A stretch of 64,000 nt of DNA from Streptomyces sp. ICC1 (GCF_003287935.1 NZ_CP030287.1:6413227-6477226), one strand, 5' to 3'. Shown: positions 55,731-64,000, numbered from the stretch's first letter. Made by a program: numbers and translations. Notes: a model not told the origin generated them from the sequence alone.

Positions 55731-55984
55731 GTGCGGCTCTCTTCTTCTTAATCGGGTCGTTCACTTCAAGCCAGGAGGCCGTTGGGCCCTCGACTGGTCG
55801 TTCACGTGCTGTTAACGCGGTGTGGACTCAGTACAGCGGCCATCCGTCCCCCGGGTGCAGTCACCGAAACCATGAAGGAGTTGGCTGGGGACCTCCCTCG
55901 TCTTGTAGATTCGTATGAAAGGCAGGATGCGACGACCTGCCCGATTTCCAACGGCAACATTCGAGACAGATCGGCGGCGACATC
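55731..55984. promoter_or_regulatory. Divergent control region between xanthine dehydrogenase operon and pucR
   Basis: GGTCGTTCAC occurs twice in the same direction (55755-55764 and 55796-55805), 41 bp apart, close to four helical turns. Being close to the FAD-subunit start, the pair is a candidate site for PucR or another purine regulator. TTCGTATGAAAGG-type sequence at 55910-55922 is near the likely pucR promoter. Assignment is inference. Confidence 0.45.
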
Positions 55985-57664
55985 ATGCGGCTGCGCGCAC
56001 TGCTGGAAACCGAGGCGCTGGGGCTGCGGCTGCTCGGCGGCGAGGAAGAACTCGACCGGACGGTCCGCGGGGTCATGACGACCGACCTGCGTGATCCCAG
56101 CCGATACCTCTCCGGAGGGGAGCTGGTCCTCACTGGCCTGGCCTGGAGACGAAATTCAGCCGACTCCGAGCCGTTCGTACGAATCCTCGCGAGCGCCGGC
56201 GTGGCCGGGCTCGCGGCCGGCGAGGCCGAGCTGGGTGACATTCCCGACGACCTCGTCTCGGCGTGTCTACGCAACCGTCTGCCGTTGTTCGCCGTAAACG
56301 AAGACGTTGCATTCGCCACGATCACCGAGTATGTGGTCCGGCAGGTGTCCGGCGAGCGCGCCGGCGATCTCGCGGCCGTGGTGGACCGCCACCGCCGCCT
56401 CATGACGTCCGGTCCGGCCGGCGGCGGCCCCGACGTGGTGCTCGATCTGCTCACCACCGACCTCGATCTCCGGGCCTGGGTGCTCTCACCCACGGGCCGG
56501 CAGATCGCCGGGGCCGGGGAGCCGCTGGCGCCGGGCGTCTGCGCGGCACTGGCGAGCGAACACCTCGCGGCGGTCCGGACGGGCCGCCGGGGCCCGCACC
56601 GGATCTCCATCCAGGGTATTACCTACTCCCTCTTCCCGATCAGGGGAGCCGGGCGGGGCGCGACCGGTCCGGCCGGGCGGGACGTCCGCGAGAGCGTGCT
56701 CTCCGACTGGCTGCTCGCCGTCGAGGCCGACGCGGGCGACTGGCCCGCCGAGCGGCTCGACCTGCTCCAGGGCGTCACCCAGCTGATCGCGGTCGAGCGG
56801 GACCGCCGCGACGCGGCCCGCACCGTACGCCGCCGCCTCGCCCAGGAGGTCCTGGAGCTGGTCCAGACGGGCGCCCCGCCCGCCGAGATCGCCGCCCGCC
56901 TGCGGGTGGCCGCGCCGGTGCTCCTGCCGGGCCTGGGGGCCGCCCCGCACTGGCAGGTCGTGGTGGCCCGGGTGGACTGGGACGGCGGGGACATCGCCGG
57001 CGGACCCGTGGCCCAGTCCCTGCTGGAAGAGATCCTCGTCGACCCGTCCGTCTCCGGGCCCGAGCCCTCGGACCGGATCGCCGTCGCGCACGCCGGGGAC
57101 GAGGCGATCGCCCTCGTGCCGCTGCCCGCCCCGACCGGGGAGCCCGGGGAGGAGAAGGGCCCCGACACCGCCCTGCACGCGGAGACGCTGCTCTCGGCCG
57201 TACGGGAGCCCCTGGCGGCCGGACTGGCCGACGACGGCCGGCTCACGCTGGGCGTCAGCGCGGCCGTGCACTCCGCCGAGGGGCTGCGCGGAGCCCTGGA
57301 GGAGGCCCGGCACGCCCGCCGGGTCGCGGCGGCCCGCCCGGGCCGGGTCTGCGCGGCCGGCCACCACGAGCTGGCCTCGCACGTCCTGCTGCTGCCGTTC
57401 GTCCCGGACGACGTGCGGCGCGCCTTCACCGCCCGGCTGCTCGACCCGCTGCGCGACTACGACCGCCGCCACCGCGCGGAGCTCATCCCCACGCTCGAGG
57501 CCTTCCTCGACTGCGACGGCTCGTGGACCCGCTGCGCGACGCGGCTGCACCTACACGTCAACACGCTGAGGTACCGGGTCGGGCGAATCGAGCAGTTGAC
57601 GGCGCGGGACCTTTCCCGGCTGGAGGACAAGCTCGACTTCTTCCTCGCACTGCGGATGAGCTGA
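55985..57664 (+). CDS. PucR-family transcriptional regulator
   Basis: 559 residues. N-terminal PucR domain (~1-125: LRALLETEALGLRLLGGEEE, YLSGGELVLTGLAW, NRLPLFAVNEDVAF), a central GGDEF-like/CdaR region (~290-420) and the C-terminal HTH_30 (FLDCDGSWTRCATRLHLHVN, TLRYRVGRIEQL). In Bacillus PucR controls purine catabolic genes in response to allantoin-like metabolites. Divergent from the xanthine dehydrogenase operon, so it most likely regulates it. Followed by a hairpin at 57680. Confidence 0.92.
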   Translation: MRLRALLETEALGLRLLGGEEELDRTVRGVMTTDLRDPSRYLSGGELVLTGLAWRRNSADSEPFVRILASAGVAGLAAGEAELGDIPDDLVSACLRNRLPLFAVNEDVAFATITEYVVRQVSGERAGDLAAVVDRHRRLMTSGPAGGGPDVVLDLLTTDLDLRAWVLSPTGRQIAGAGEPLAPGVCAALASEHLAAVRTGRRGPHRISIQGITYSLFPIRGAGRGATGPAGRDVRESVLSDWLLAVEADAGDWPAERLDLLQGVTQLIAVERDRRDAARTVRRRLAQEVLELVQTGAPPAEIAARLRVAAPVLLPGLGAAPHWQVVVARVDWDGGDIAGGPVAQSLLEEILVDPSVSGPEPSDRIAVAHAGDEAIALVPLPAPTGEPGEEKGPDTALHAETLLSAVREPLAAGLADDGRLTLGVSAAVHSAEGLRGALEEARHARRVAAARPGRVCAAGHHELASHVLLLPFVPDDVRRAFTARLLDPLRDYDRRHRAELIPTLEAFLDCDGSWTRCATRLHLHVNTLRYRVGRIEQLTARDLSRLEDKLDFFLALRMS

Positions 57665-57679
57665 GGAGATTCCGGTTCT

Positions 57680-57700
57680 GACCGGCCCTCGGGGCCGGTC
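57680..57700 (+). terminator. Hairpin after pucR
   Basis: GACCGGCCC-TCG-GGGCCGGTC: perfect 9-bp stem with a 3-nt loop, 15 bp past the pucR stop. Confidence 0.65.
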
Positions 57701-57863
57701 GGGCCGGTCGCGGCCGCGGCCTCGGCGGAGCGGGGTCGACTGATGATCCGTCCGGACTTTGTGAAAGAGTTCACCCGACCCCTTGGCCGAACCCGCCGAT
57801 CCGTGCTCTCATTTCGCCCCAGGGCTCAACGACGTGCTGCTTGGTTGCTTTGGGGAGGGCAAT

Positions 57864-58619
57864 GTGGCGGATACCGCCATGTCCGGTGCCGGAACTACCG
57901 GGGGAGACGACCCCCTCCAGCGGGCGATATGGCGGCTGCGCTCGCGCGGCTGTTGGACCGACGCGGCGGCCCTGCTGACGCCGCACTTGCACGATGCCGG
58001 AGCCGCCGTCCAGCGGACCGCGCTGCTGGTCGAGCGCTGCCTGTTCACCGGGCAGGGCTGGGCCGAGGCCGAGGACGCGCTGCGCGTGGCCGAGGCCGTG
58101 TCCCAGGACGACGACGACCGGGGCGCGGCGGCCTGCGAGCGGGGGCACCTGGCGTACGCGGCGACCGTACTGGGCGTGCGGGACCGGGCCGACGAGGCCC
58201 GCTCCGCGCTGGGCCGGGCGGCGGCGCTGCTGTCGCCGGGGTCCCGGACCCGGCCGCTGCTGGACTTCCGGCGCGGGCTGGTCGCCGAGCACCTCGCGGA
58301 CGCCCCGCAGTCGGCGCTGCCCGCCTACCGGCGGGCCCATGCGGGGGCGCTGGCCCACGGCGACACCCTGCTGCTGTCCTTCACCTGGCGGCACCTGGCC
58401 GCGCTGTCCCTCCGGGACGGGGAGGTCGCCGAGGCCCGCAAGGGCTTCGCGGAATCCCTCCGGATCCGGGAGGACCTGGGCTTCCTGGTGGGCACGGCCC
58501 CGGCGCTCGCCGCCCTGGCCGAAGCCGAGCCCGAGCCGGAGGCCGCCCGCCTCCGTGCGGAGGCCCGCCGCCTGTTCCACCTGCTGGGCGGCATCCCCAC
58601 CTGGCTGGCGGACCAGCTC
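57864..58619 (+). CDS. TPR-like helical-repeat protein, C-terminus cut by adapter
   Basis: About 252 genuine residues from GTG 57864 (GGGGAGG upstream; earlier starts lack a site). It is built of helical pairs: DPLQRAIWRLRSRGCWTDAA, DEARSALGRAAALLSPGSRT, QSALPAYRRAHAGALAHGDT, LSLRDGEVAEARKGFAESLR and RRLFHLLGGIPTWLADQL, TPR-like in shape. No domain beyond that. The frame stays open to 58703, but from 58620 it reads through an Illumina adapter; the natural C-terminus, perhaps only a few residues, is missing. Role unknown. Confidence 0.75.
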
Positions 58620-58681
58620 CCGTCTCTTCTACCCATCCTACGCTGCCGACGCAACACACTGGGTAGATCTCGGGGGGGGTC
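58620..58681 (-). other. Illumina Nextera P5/i5 adapter block, reverse orientation (assembly junction)
   Basis: Reading rightward it is the reverse complement of the block at 44877: mosaic end 15 of 19, linker 12 of 14 (ACGCTGCCGACG exact), 8-nt index AACACACT, P5 part 15 of 21 (GTAGATCTCGG exact), no gaps. The true insert is on the left (repeat-protein gene). What follows on the right is foreign to it. Confidence 0.9.
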
Positions 58682-58689
58682 CGGCCCGC

Positions 58690-58795
58690 AGCGGTGGGTG
58701 TAGGTGGTGCCGTTCATCTCCCAGCCGAGCACGATCACCGTGTCCGGGACGCCCAGCGCGACCAGCCGCTCGGCGCCCGTCAACAGCACGCAGTG
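58690..58795 (-). pseudogene. Fragment of a glycosyl hydrolase (GH26-like), chimera debris
   Basis: The leftward frame reads RLVALGVPDTVIVLGWEMNG and GTTYTHRCGPDP, with excellent codon bias. The LGWEMNG motif with the following NGTTYTHRCGPDP is that of GH26-type hydrolases, where the Glu would be catalytic. Only ~35 residues are present, without start or stop. Such hydrolases occur beside the exopolysaccharide genes found to the right, so the piece may come from nearby. Bounded on the left by the adapter and on the right by unrelated coding sequence. Confidence 0.55.
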
Positions 58796-58901
58796 GTGCG
58801 TGCCGCTCAACTTCGGCGAGTGGCTCTCCAAGCTGGTCGGCAAGCAGTCGGTCTGCGTCAAGGTCGACTGGGGCCGGGAAACCGGCTTCTGGCCCTTCTA
58901 G
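58785..58901 (+). pseudogene. C-terminal remnant of an unidentified protein
   Basis: The rightward frame reads NSTQWCVPLNFGEW, SVCVKVDWGRETGFWPF and a stop at 58901, with Streptomyces-like codons; the opposite strand there uses rare TTG repeatedly, so the plus strand is the coding one. Only ~39 residues. Family not recognised; two Cys suggest a secreted protein. It ends 14 bp before the convergent acyltransferase gene, which may be its true neighbour. Confidence 0.45.
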
Positions 58902-58915
58902 GCGGGTCGGTCGGG

Positions 58916-60058
58916 TCATCGGACCCGCAGTTCGTTGAGCCGCGCCCGCCAGTCCCTGGCGGCCGGCAGCGCCTCCCGCAGTACGTCCACCGCCCGCTCG
59001 CGCCCCGCCACCTGCGACTCGTGCAGTCGCAGCAGGGGCGCGAGCGCGGAGGTGGCCATCAGGAAGCGCTGGTTGACCACCGTCTCCGGCCGCCAGTGGT
59101 TCTTGTACGGCTCGTTGCCGCGCAGGAAGCTCACCACCGGGCGGCCCTCGGCGAGCGCGCGGCCGGTCTCGTAGCGCAGCAGCAGCGTCGCCACGTCGAC
59201 CTTCCGGTCGCGCAGGTCCGGATCGGCCCCGTAGAGGTAGCCGCCGCTGAGCGCGCCCGACAACAGCGTGAGGTTGGCCGCGACCACCTTCCCGTCGAGC
59301 CGGAACTCGGCCAGCCGGCCCTCCCCGGCGCGCACCATCCGCCGGGTGGCCCGGGTCAGGTGCTCGGCGAAGCGCGGCTTGAGGTGCTCGGGGGTCACCC
59401 CGCGGCCGCGCCACTGCTTCTCGTGCAGCCGCAGCAGGGTCCGTACCGCGCGCGGCACTTCCTGCTCGGTGACCTCGTGCTCCTCGATGCCGGCCGCGTC
59501 CGTCTTGCGGAGCTTGGCCCGCACCCGCTGCGCGCCCGAGGCCGGCATCCGTTTGACCAGCTCGTCGAACGGCAGCACGGGCAGCTCCATGCAGGTGGAG
59601 TCGGTCAACTTGCTGCCGATCCCGGGCCACGCCTCGTACACCGCCTCGGCCGCGGCGCCGGGCCGCACCTCGCGCAGGTCGACGACCGCGCCGCGGGCGG
59701 CCCGGTGCAGGCCGCGGGCCAGCGCCGGGACGACCTGTTCGGCCTGGCCGGCCGCGACCAGCACGTCGAAGTAGTCGGTGATGCCCCCACCGATCGGTAC
59801 GAGGAGCGGCAGCGGCCGGTGTACGAGCATCAGCGCGGCGGCGCCGACCAGTTCCTCCCCGCGCCGTACGAGGACGATCCGCAGCCGGCCGTCCTTGCCG
59901 TAGGACAGCCACCAGGAGTGCAGCCAGGCGTGGCTCTGGAACGGAGTGGCGGTGGGACAGCCGCGGACGAGCCGGTTCCACGGCTCCTCCAGCGCGGCGA
60001 ACTGCCGGGGGTCGCGGCACAGCGTCACCGACAGGGGCCCGACGGAGCCCGACGTCAT
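58916..60058 (-). CDS. CelD/FemAB-like GNAT acyltransferase (polysaccharide locus)
   Basis: 380 residues. Two GNAT folds as in BioF2/CelD-like proteins: FQSHAWLHSWWLSYG, IVLVRRGEELVGAAALMLV, then EKQWRGRGVTP, RLAEFRLDGKVVAANLTLLS and GGYLYGADPDLRDRKVDVATL, VSFLRGNEPYKNHWRPE. Members lie in exopolysaccharide and cellulose operons and are thought to acylate sugars; the substrate is not known. The start overlaps the stop of the Wzz-like gene (ATGA). Confidence 0.9.
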   Translation of the reverse strand: MTSGSVGPLSVTLCRDPRQFAALEEPWNRLVRGCPTATPFQSHAWLHSWWLSYGKDGRLRIVLVRRGEELVGAAALMLVHRPLPLLVPIGGGITDYFDVLVAAGQAEQVVPALARGLHRAARGAVVDLREVRPGAAAEAVYEAWPGIGSKLTDSTCMELPVLPFDELVKRMPASGAQRVRAKLRKTDAAGIEEHEVTEQEVPRAVRTLLRLHEKQWRGRGVTPEHLKPRFAEHLTRATRRMVRAGEGRLAEFRLDGKVVAANLTLLSGALSGGYLYGADPDLRDRKVDVATLLLRYETGRALAEGRPVVSFLRGNEPYKNHWRPETVVNQRFLMATSALAPLLRLHESQVAGRERAVDVLREALPAARDWRARLNELRVR

Positions 60059-60756
60059 CGCACGGACTCCTTCTCCTTGGTCTCGCTGTGGTCGCCCTGC
60101 GCGGGAAGCGAGGCGAACTCCGGGGCGGTGACGGCGCCGGAGTCCTCGGCGCCGCCCTCGCGCCCGTCCTTGCGGCGCGCGGGCCGGGCGAGCATCCACA
60201 GGCCGCCCAGGAGTCCGCCGGCGCACAGGCCGACCGCCCCGCTGAGGGTGGGCGAGGCCGAGGCCGGCTCGGAGGGCGCGACGGCCTGGTTGAAGAGGAG
60301 CAGCTGCACGCCGGTGTTCTTGGCGGCCTGGTTGCTGCTCAGCGACAGGGCGTCGGCCACCGCGTTCGCGATGTCGGCGGCCTCGCCCGCGCTCTTCGCC
60401 GTCCCGGTGATGGCGATCATCGGGGACTCGGGGGAGGTCTCGGCGCGGACCTGCGTGCGCAGCTGCTGTACGCCGACGCCCGCGCGGGGCTGGGCGTACG
60501 CGAGGGTGGAGCTGCTGGTGGCGATGCGGGCGTAGGCCTGGGCGAAGCCCAGCGCGGTGGCCGGCTCGGTGGTGTCGTCGGGAACCGCGACGACGTAGCT
60601 GGTGGCGGCGTACTCGGGGGCCTTGAGCACCCCGTACGCCCCGCCCGCGGCCAGCCCCAGCAGGGCCGCGGCCGGCAGCGGCCACCACGCGGGGGGCGGC
60701 AGCAGCCGGACCCGGCGACGGTGGGTGGACTTCTTCTGGTCGGCGGTGTCAGCCAT
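60055..60756 (-). CDS. Wzz-like chain-length / polysaccharide export protein
   Basis: 233 residues: basic N-terminus, TM at about 26-44 (WWPLPAAALLGLAAGGAYGV), periplasmic-side domain with YAATSYVVAVPDD and SPMIAITGTAKSAGEAADIANAVADAL (Wzz signature region), a second TM (~170-195) and a charged cytoplasmic tail without Walker motifs. This is the membrane half of a Wzc/CapA-type pair that controls chain length. 68 bp after the glycosyltransferase; followed by the acyltransferase. Confidence 0.85.
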   Translation of the reverse strand: MADTADQKKSTHRRRVRLLPPPAWWPLPAAALLGLAAGGAYGVLKAPEYAATSYVVAVPDDTTEPATALGFAQAYARIATSSSTLAYAQPRAGVGVQQLRTQVRAETSPESPMIAITGTAKSAGEAADIANAVADALSLSSNQAAKNTGVQLLLFNQAVAPSEPASASPTLSGAVGLCAGGLLGGLWMLARPARRKDGREGGAEDSGAVTAPEFASLPAQGDHSETKEKESVR

Positions 60757-60824
60757 GTGCGTGCCTCTTTCCTGGTGACGGGTGGTTGGTTCGGGTCCCC
60801 GGGGGACCCCCTGCGGGACTCGGA

Positions 60825-62198
60825 TCAGCCGTTCTCTCCGCCCCGGGCGGGCTCCGGCGAGCCGTCGCCGGCCCGCCCCACGGCGCCGGCCGCCGCCTGC
60901 GGCCCCACCCGGGATTCCCTCCCGGCGGCGGGCACATCCAGCCCCGCCGGAGTTTGAGGCGCGGGGGTCCGGGGGCCGGCCTCCGGCAGCGGCGCCGTGC
61001 CCGGGCGAGTGGTCCCCACCCCGGAGCGGGACCCCGCCGGGGCGGGGACGTGGCCCCAGGCCCGGCCCGGAGCCGTGGTCAGGGCCTGGTCGTAGACCGA
61101 CAGCAGTTGCCCCGCGCTGCGCGCGATGTCGTAGCGCCGCACCACCCCCGGCGGCGGCAGCCGCATCGCGCCCGCCTCCATGTGCCCGCGCAGTGCGGCG
61201 ACCAGCTCCTCCGCGCCCGTGCCGATCCGCCGCGCCCCCGGCGCCTGGCTCGGCGGCAGGTCGTCGATCGCCGGGCAGGTCACGTGCAGCACCGGCAGCC
61301 CGGCGGCGAGCGCCTCGACCACCGCCAGCCCGAACGCCTCCTCCCGCGAGGGCGAGACGAAGACGTCCATCGCGGCGAGCAGCGCCGGGATCCCGGGGGT
61401 CCGCCCGTCCGCGCTGTCGCCCAGCGGGTCCCGCTCCCCCAGCAGGTGGATCCGGCTCTGCGCGCCCAGCTCCGCGGCGAGCAGCCGCAGCGAGGCGCGC
61501 TCCGGGCCGTCCCCGGCCAGCAGCAGGTGCGCCCCCGGCAGGGCCGCCACCGCCCGCACGAGCGCGTCGAACCGCTTGCCCGGCACGAGCCGCCCGACAC
61601 CGCCGACGACGAAGGCCCGCTCGGGCAGCCCGGTCCGGGCTCGCGTGGCCCGCCGTACGCCCTCGTCGAAGCGGAACCGCACGGCCTCGATCCCGTTCGG
61701 CACCACGTGCACCCGCCCGGCCGGCACGCCCCAGGCCTCCAGCCGGGCCGCCACCGTGTCCGAGACGGCCACCGTCGCGGCGCCGAGCCGTTCGCTCGCC
61801 AGGTACAGCGCGCGCACCCCGCCGGTCAGCGGCCGGCCCTCGATCTCGCCCTCCCCCAGGGAGTGTTCGGTGGCCACGCTCGCGCCGACCCCGGCGATCC
61901 GGGCCGCGAGGCGCCCGTACACGCAGGCCCGGTACAGGTGCGTGTGGACCAGGTCGTACCGGCCGCGCCGGATGAAGGTGACCATCCTGGGCAGCGCCCC
62001 CAGGTCGCGGTTGCCGCGCATCCCCAGGTGCACGACCCGGACCCCGTCCGCCCGCAGTCCCTCGGCCACCGGCCCGGGGTTGGTGAGCGTCAGGACGTCG
62101 CAGCGCATCGGCATGTGGCGCAGCAGCAGCCGCAGTTGCTGCTCGGCGCCGCCGACGCCCAGTCCCGTGATGACGTGCAGCACCTTGTCCGGGCTCAC
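60825..62198 (-). CDS. Glycosyltransferase family 4
   Basis: 457 residues, GT-B fold. VLHVITGLGVGGAEQQLRLL is the N-terminal Gly-rich loop, VHTHLYRACVYGRLAAR follows, and the C-terminal domain has VGGVGRLVPGKRFDALVRAV, LLLAGDGPERASLR and PSREEAFGLAVVEALAAGLPV with the EX7E donor motif. The last ~80 residues are Pro/Ala/Gly-rich and disordered. It adds a sugar to the lipid-linked repeat unit. GTG start 62198 overlaps the deacetylase stop (GTGA). Confidence 0.93.
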   Translation of the reverse strand: MSPDKVLHVITGLGVGGAEQQLRLLLRHMPMRCDVLTLTNPGPVAEGLRADGVRVVHLGMRGNRDLGALPRMVTFIRRGRYDLVHTHLYRACVYGRLAARIAGVGASVATEHSLGEGEIEGRPLTGGVRALYLASERLGAATVAVSDTVAARLEAWGVPAGRVHVVPNGIEAVRFRFDEGVRRATRARTGLPERAFVVGGVGRLVPGKRFDALVRAVAALPGAHLLLAGDGPERASLRLLAAELGAQSRIHLLGERDPLGDSADGRTPGIPALLAAMDVFVSPSREEAFGLAVVEALAAGLPVLHVTCPAIDDLPPSQAPGARRIGTGAEELVAALRGHMEAGAMRLPPPGVVRRYDIARSAGQLLSVYDQALTTAPGRAWGHVPAPAGSRSGVGTTRPGTAPLPEAGPRTPAPQTPAGLDVPAAGRESRVGPQAAAGAVGRAGDGSPEPARGGENG

Positions 62199-62971
62199 AG
62201 GTGCACCGCCCGGCGCAGCTCCCGCACCTGGTGGCGCACCTGCTTGATCCGCAGCCGCGGCCCGCCGTCGGCCTGGCTGATGTGCGTACGGGGCATCGCG
62301 TGCGGCCCGGCGAGGGGCCCGGGGTCGATGGCGCAGGCGTAGCCGTATCCGGCGTCCCGCGTCGCGGCGACGACCCGGGCGTCGATGTGCCCGTAGGGGT
62401 AGCAGAATCCGGCGGGCAGCGTCCCGGTCAGCTCCCGGATCAGCTCGCGGCTGCCGCGCAGCTCCTGCCGCAGCACGTCGTCGGTGGCCGCGGTGAGGTC
62501 CTGGTGCAGCAGCCCGTGCGAGCCGATCTCCTGTCCGGCGGCGGCGACTTCGCGGATCCCCTCGGCGGTGAGCAGGGCCTTGCGGGGTCCGAGCGGGTCC
62601 CAGACGTTGTCGACGCCGAGCCGCCCGGGCAGGACGAACAGCGTGGCGGTGCAGTCGTGGCGGAGCAGCAGCGGCAGCGCGCGGGTCAGGAAGTCGCTGT
62701 AGCCGTCGTCGAAGGTCAGGCCGACCAGTCCGGCGCCGCGCCCGGCGGCGCGGGCCCGCAGCAGCTCGCCGACGGACACTCCGCGCAGGCCCCGGGAGCG
62801 CAGCCACAGCAGCTGCGCCTCCAGGGCGTGCGGGGTGACGGTGATGCCGTACGGGTCCTCGGCGGGGTCGGTGAACTCGGCGACGGAGTGGTACATCAGG
62901 ACCCACGGCGATGCGGTCCGGCGAGCGGGGAGCACCGCGGCGGGGGGCGCCGTTTCGGTGTCAGCGGACAT
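62195..62971 (-). CDS. Polysaccharide deacetylase (NodB domain, CE4)
   Basis: 258 residues. WVLMYHSVAE opens the fold; LTFDDGYSDF carries the catalytic Asp and metal Asp; EIGSHGLLHQDL gives the metal His pair (SHxxxxH); AGFCYPYGHIDARV and a C-terminal AMPRTHI follow. No signal peptide, unlike secreted members, so it may act on lipid-linked precursors inside the membrane. It would remove N-acetyl groups from the glycan. The start lies inside the end of the flippase gene (11-bp overlap). Confidence 0.93.
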   Translation of the reverse strand: MSADTETAPPAAVLPARRTASPWVLMYHSVAEFTDPAEDPYGITVTPHALEAQLLWLRSRGLRGVSVGELLRARAAGRGAGLVGLTFDDGYSDFLTRALPLLLRHDCTATLFVLPGRLGVDNVWDPLGPRKALLTAEGIREVAAAGQEIGSHGLLHQDLTAATDDVLRQELRGSRELIRELTGTLPAGFCYPYGHIDARVVAATRDAGYGYACAIDPGPLAGPHAMPRTHISQADGGPRLRIKQVRHQVRELRRAVHL

Positions 62972-64000
62972 TGCGGAACCTCTGGGTGAGCTGGGAGGTG
63001 AGGTGAGCGGTGAGCTGGGCGATCTGGCCGGGCAGGGCGATGACCTCCAGGGCCCGTATGGCCATGCCGGTGGCGCCGAACATGGCCGGGACGAGCAGGC
63101 AGCCGAGGGCGGCGCTGACGAGCGGGTCGGGGACCATCGGCCCGGCGATCCAGCCGGTGGCGCAGGCGGCGACGGCGGCGACGGAGAGCCGGCCGATGCT
63201 GACGGCGACCCGCCGGACCTGGATGGCGATGATGCGCGAGCCGAGTCCGGTGAGCAGCAGCGCGGCGGTGGTGGAGATGCCGGCGGCGTTGGCCGCGGCA
63301 ATCCCGTAGGTTCCCCACCAGCCGACGGCGAAGGCTCCGGCCACGATGTTGACGAGGAGCCCGGCACCCATCGCGAGCGCCGGGAACCAGGTGGGCCGGG
63401 CGGTCGAGAAGAAGGGCCGGGACAATGCCCCGACGAGGCAGTGGCCGAGCAGGCCGAGGCCGTAGACCCGCATGACGGAGGCCGTGGCCTCGGTGTCCTG
63501 ATGGGTGAACGCCCCGCGCTCGAAGAGCACTTGGATGATCTGGGGCGCGTATCCGATGACGAGCGCGGTGCCCATGAGGACGGCGAGGGAGGCGAGTGCG
63601 AGGTCCTGCTCCACGCGCCGCCGGGCCTTCTCCCGCTCCCCGCCGGCCATGGCCTGGGCGACGACGGGGAAGGTGACGGTGCAGATCATCAGGGACAGCA
63701 CCATCGGCATCTGGGCGACTTTTTGCGCGTAGTTCAGGTGCGAGATGGCGCCGGACGGCAGCGAGGCGGCGAGGAACCGCTCGACCAGGACCTGCGACTG
63801 GCGGAAGACGGCGAAGAAGATGACCGGGGCGATCACCCCGAAGGCGATCAGGGTCGGCCGGTCCCGGTCGCGCTGGAAGCGCGGGGCGCCCTTTGCGCGG
63901 GGCGGTCCGAAGCCGACGTTGCGGATGAAGGCGGGCAGTTGGACCAGGGCCATCAGCATCCCGCCGATGGCGACCCCGGCGGCGGCGGCGCGCACTCCCC
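62961..64000 (-). CDS. MurJ-like lipid-linked oligosaccharide flippase (partial, runs off window)
   Basis: C-terminal ~346 residues are visible; the start lies beyond the right edge. Nine or so hydrophobic segments: TLIAFGVIAPVIFFAVFRQS, AQKVAQMPMVLSLMICTVTF (PMVLSLMI), AVLMGTALVIGYAPQIIQVL then FERGAFTHQDT, and a terminal pair. FERGAFT and the PMxxS stretch are MurJ/MviN-family hallmarks. In a polysaccharide operon it likely moves the lipid-linked repeat unit across the membrane rather than lipid II. The stop is at 62961, overlapping the deacetylase start. Confidence 0.88.
   Translation of the reverse strand, partial: GVRAAAAGVAIGGMLMALVQLPAFIRNVGFGPPRAKGAPRFQRDRDRPTLIAFGVIAPVIFFAVFRQSQVLVERFLAASLPSGAISHLNYAQKVAQMPMVLSLMICTVTFPVVAQAMAGGEREKARRRVEQDLALASLAVLMGTALVIGYAPQIIQVLFERGAFTHQDTEATASVMRVYGLGLLGHCLVGALSRPFFSTARPTWFPALAMGAGLLVNIVAGAFAVGWWGTYGIAAANAAGISTTAALLLTGLGSRIIAIQVRRVAVSIGRLSVAAVAACATGWIAGPMVPDPLVSAALGCLLVPAMFGATGMAIRALEVIALPGQIAQLTAHLTSQLTQRFRNVR

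Noticed and set aside
57783..57863. Upstream TTG start for the repeat protein
   Set aside because: No ribosome-binding site and non-coding-like residues; GTG 57864 has GGGGAGG at good distance.
58704..58901. 65-codon rightward frame as a complete small gene
   Set aside because: Starts beside the adapter and overlaps the GH26-like fragment on the other strand; only its last ~39 codons look real.

Overview
High-GC, Streptomyces-type actinobacterial DNA: third codon positions are strongly G/C-rich, GTG/TTG starts and 1-11 bp start/stop overlaps are common, and the genes are typical (geosmin synthase, DasR-type operator before a secreted chitinase, SpoIIE-type phosphatases, PucR). The genes belong mainly to catabolism, signalling and cell-surface functions; no phage, IS element, CRISPR array, tRNA or rRNA was recognised.

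Layout. 95-3082 (-): LanL-like lanthionine synthetase without a visible precursor gene. 3317-8851 (+): DUF4352 protein, GH18 chitinase behind a dre site, two tandem serpins sharing a nearly identical 180-bp tract, aldo/keto reductase. 8829-11400: KDG kinase and KDPG aldolase, divergent from an IclR regulator across a perfect palindrome. 11499-14863 (-): membrane-anchored P-loop/TPR ATPase and S66 LD-carboxypeptidase. 15032-17976 (+): HTH/DUF4180 pair, ECF-like sigma factor with a damaged 3' end, GNAT-like protein. 18041-22534 (-): LapA-like protein, then an M55-M20-S9 peptidase operon. 22728-28637: DUF6236, SRPBCC, Rv2578c-type radical SAM protein with an SOS-like box, secreted tripeptidyl aminopeptidase, RidA, HEAT protein. 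29104-35743: double 3-hydroxyacyl-CoA dehydrogenase, IMPase-like phosphatase, FAD oxidoreductase, Sfp-type phosphopantetheinyl transferase, MFS transporter. 35833-44680: RecQ, two multidomain SpoIIE phosphatases around a GNAT gene, GlxA-type regulator. 45084-47312: geosmin synthase. 47348-57664: Eis-like acetyltransferase, then a purine module (XdhC, NCS2 permease, three-subunit xanthine dehydrogenase, divergent PucR). 57864-58619: repeat-type protein. 58916-64000 (-): exopolysaccharide operon (MurJ-like flippase, deacetylase, GT4, Wzz-like protein, CelD-like acyltransferase).

Most important caution: the window does not look like one intact chromosomal stretch. At 3264-3325, 44877-44938 and 58620-58681 I see 62-nt blocks matching, without gaps, the architecture of the Illumina Nextera P5/i5 adapter (21-nt P5 part, 8-nt index, 14-nt linker, 19-nt mosaic end). 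Each adjoins broken coding sequence, including an unmistakable fragment of GTP-type PEP carboxykinase (pckG) at 44686-44876. Gene order across these points should not be trusted.
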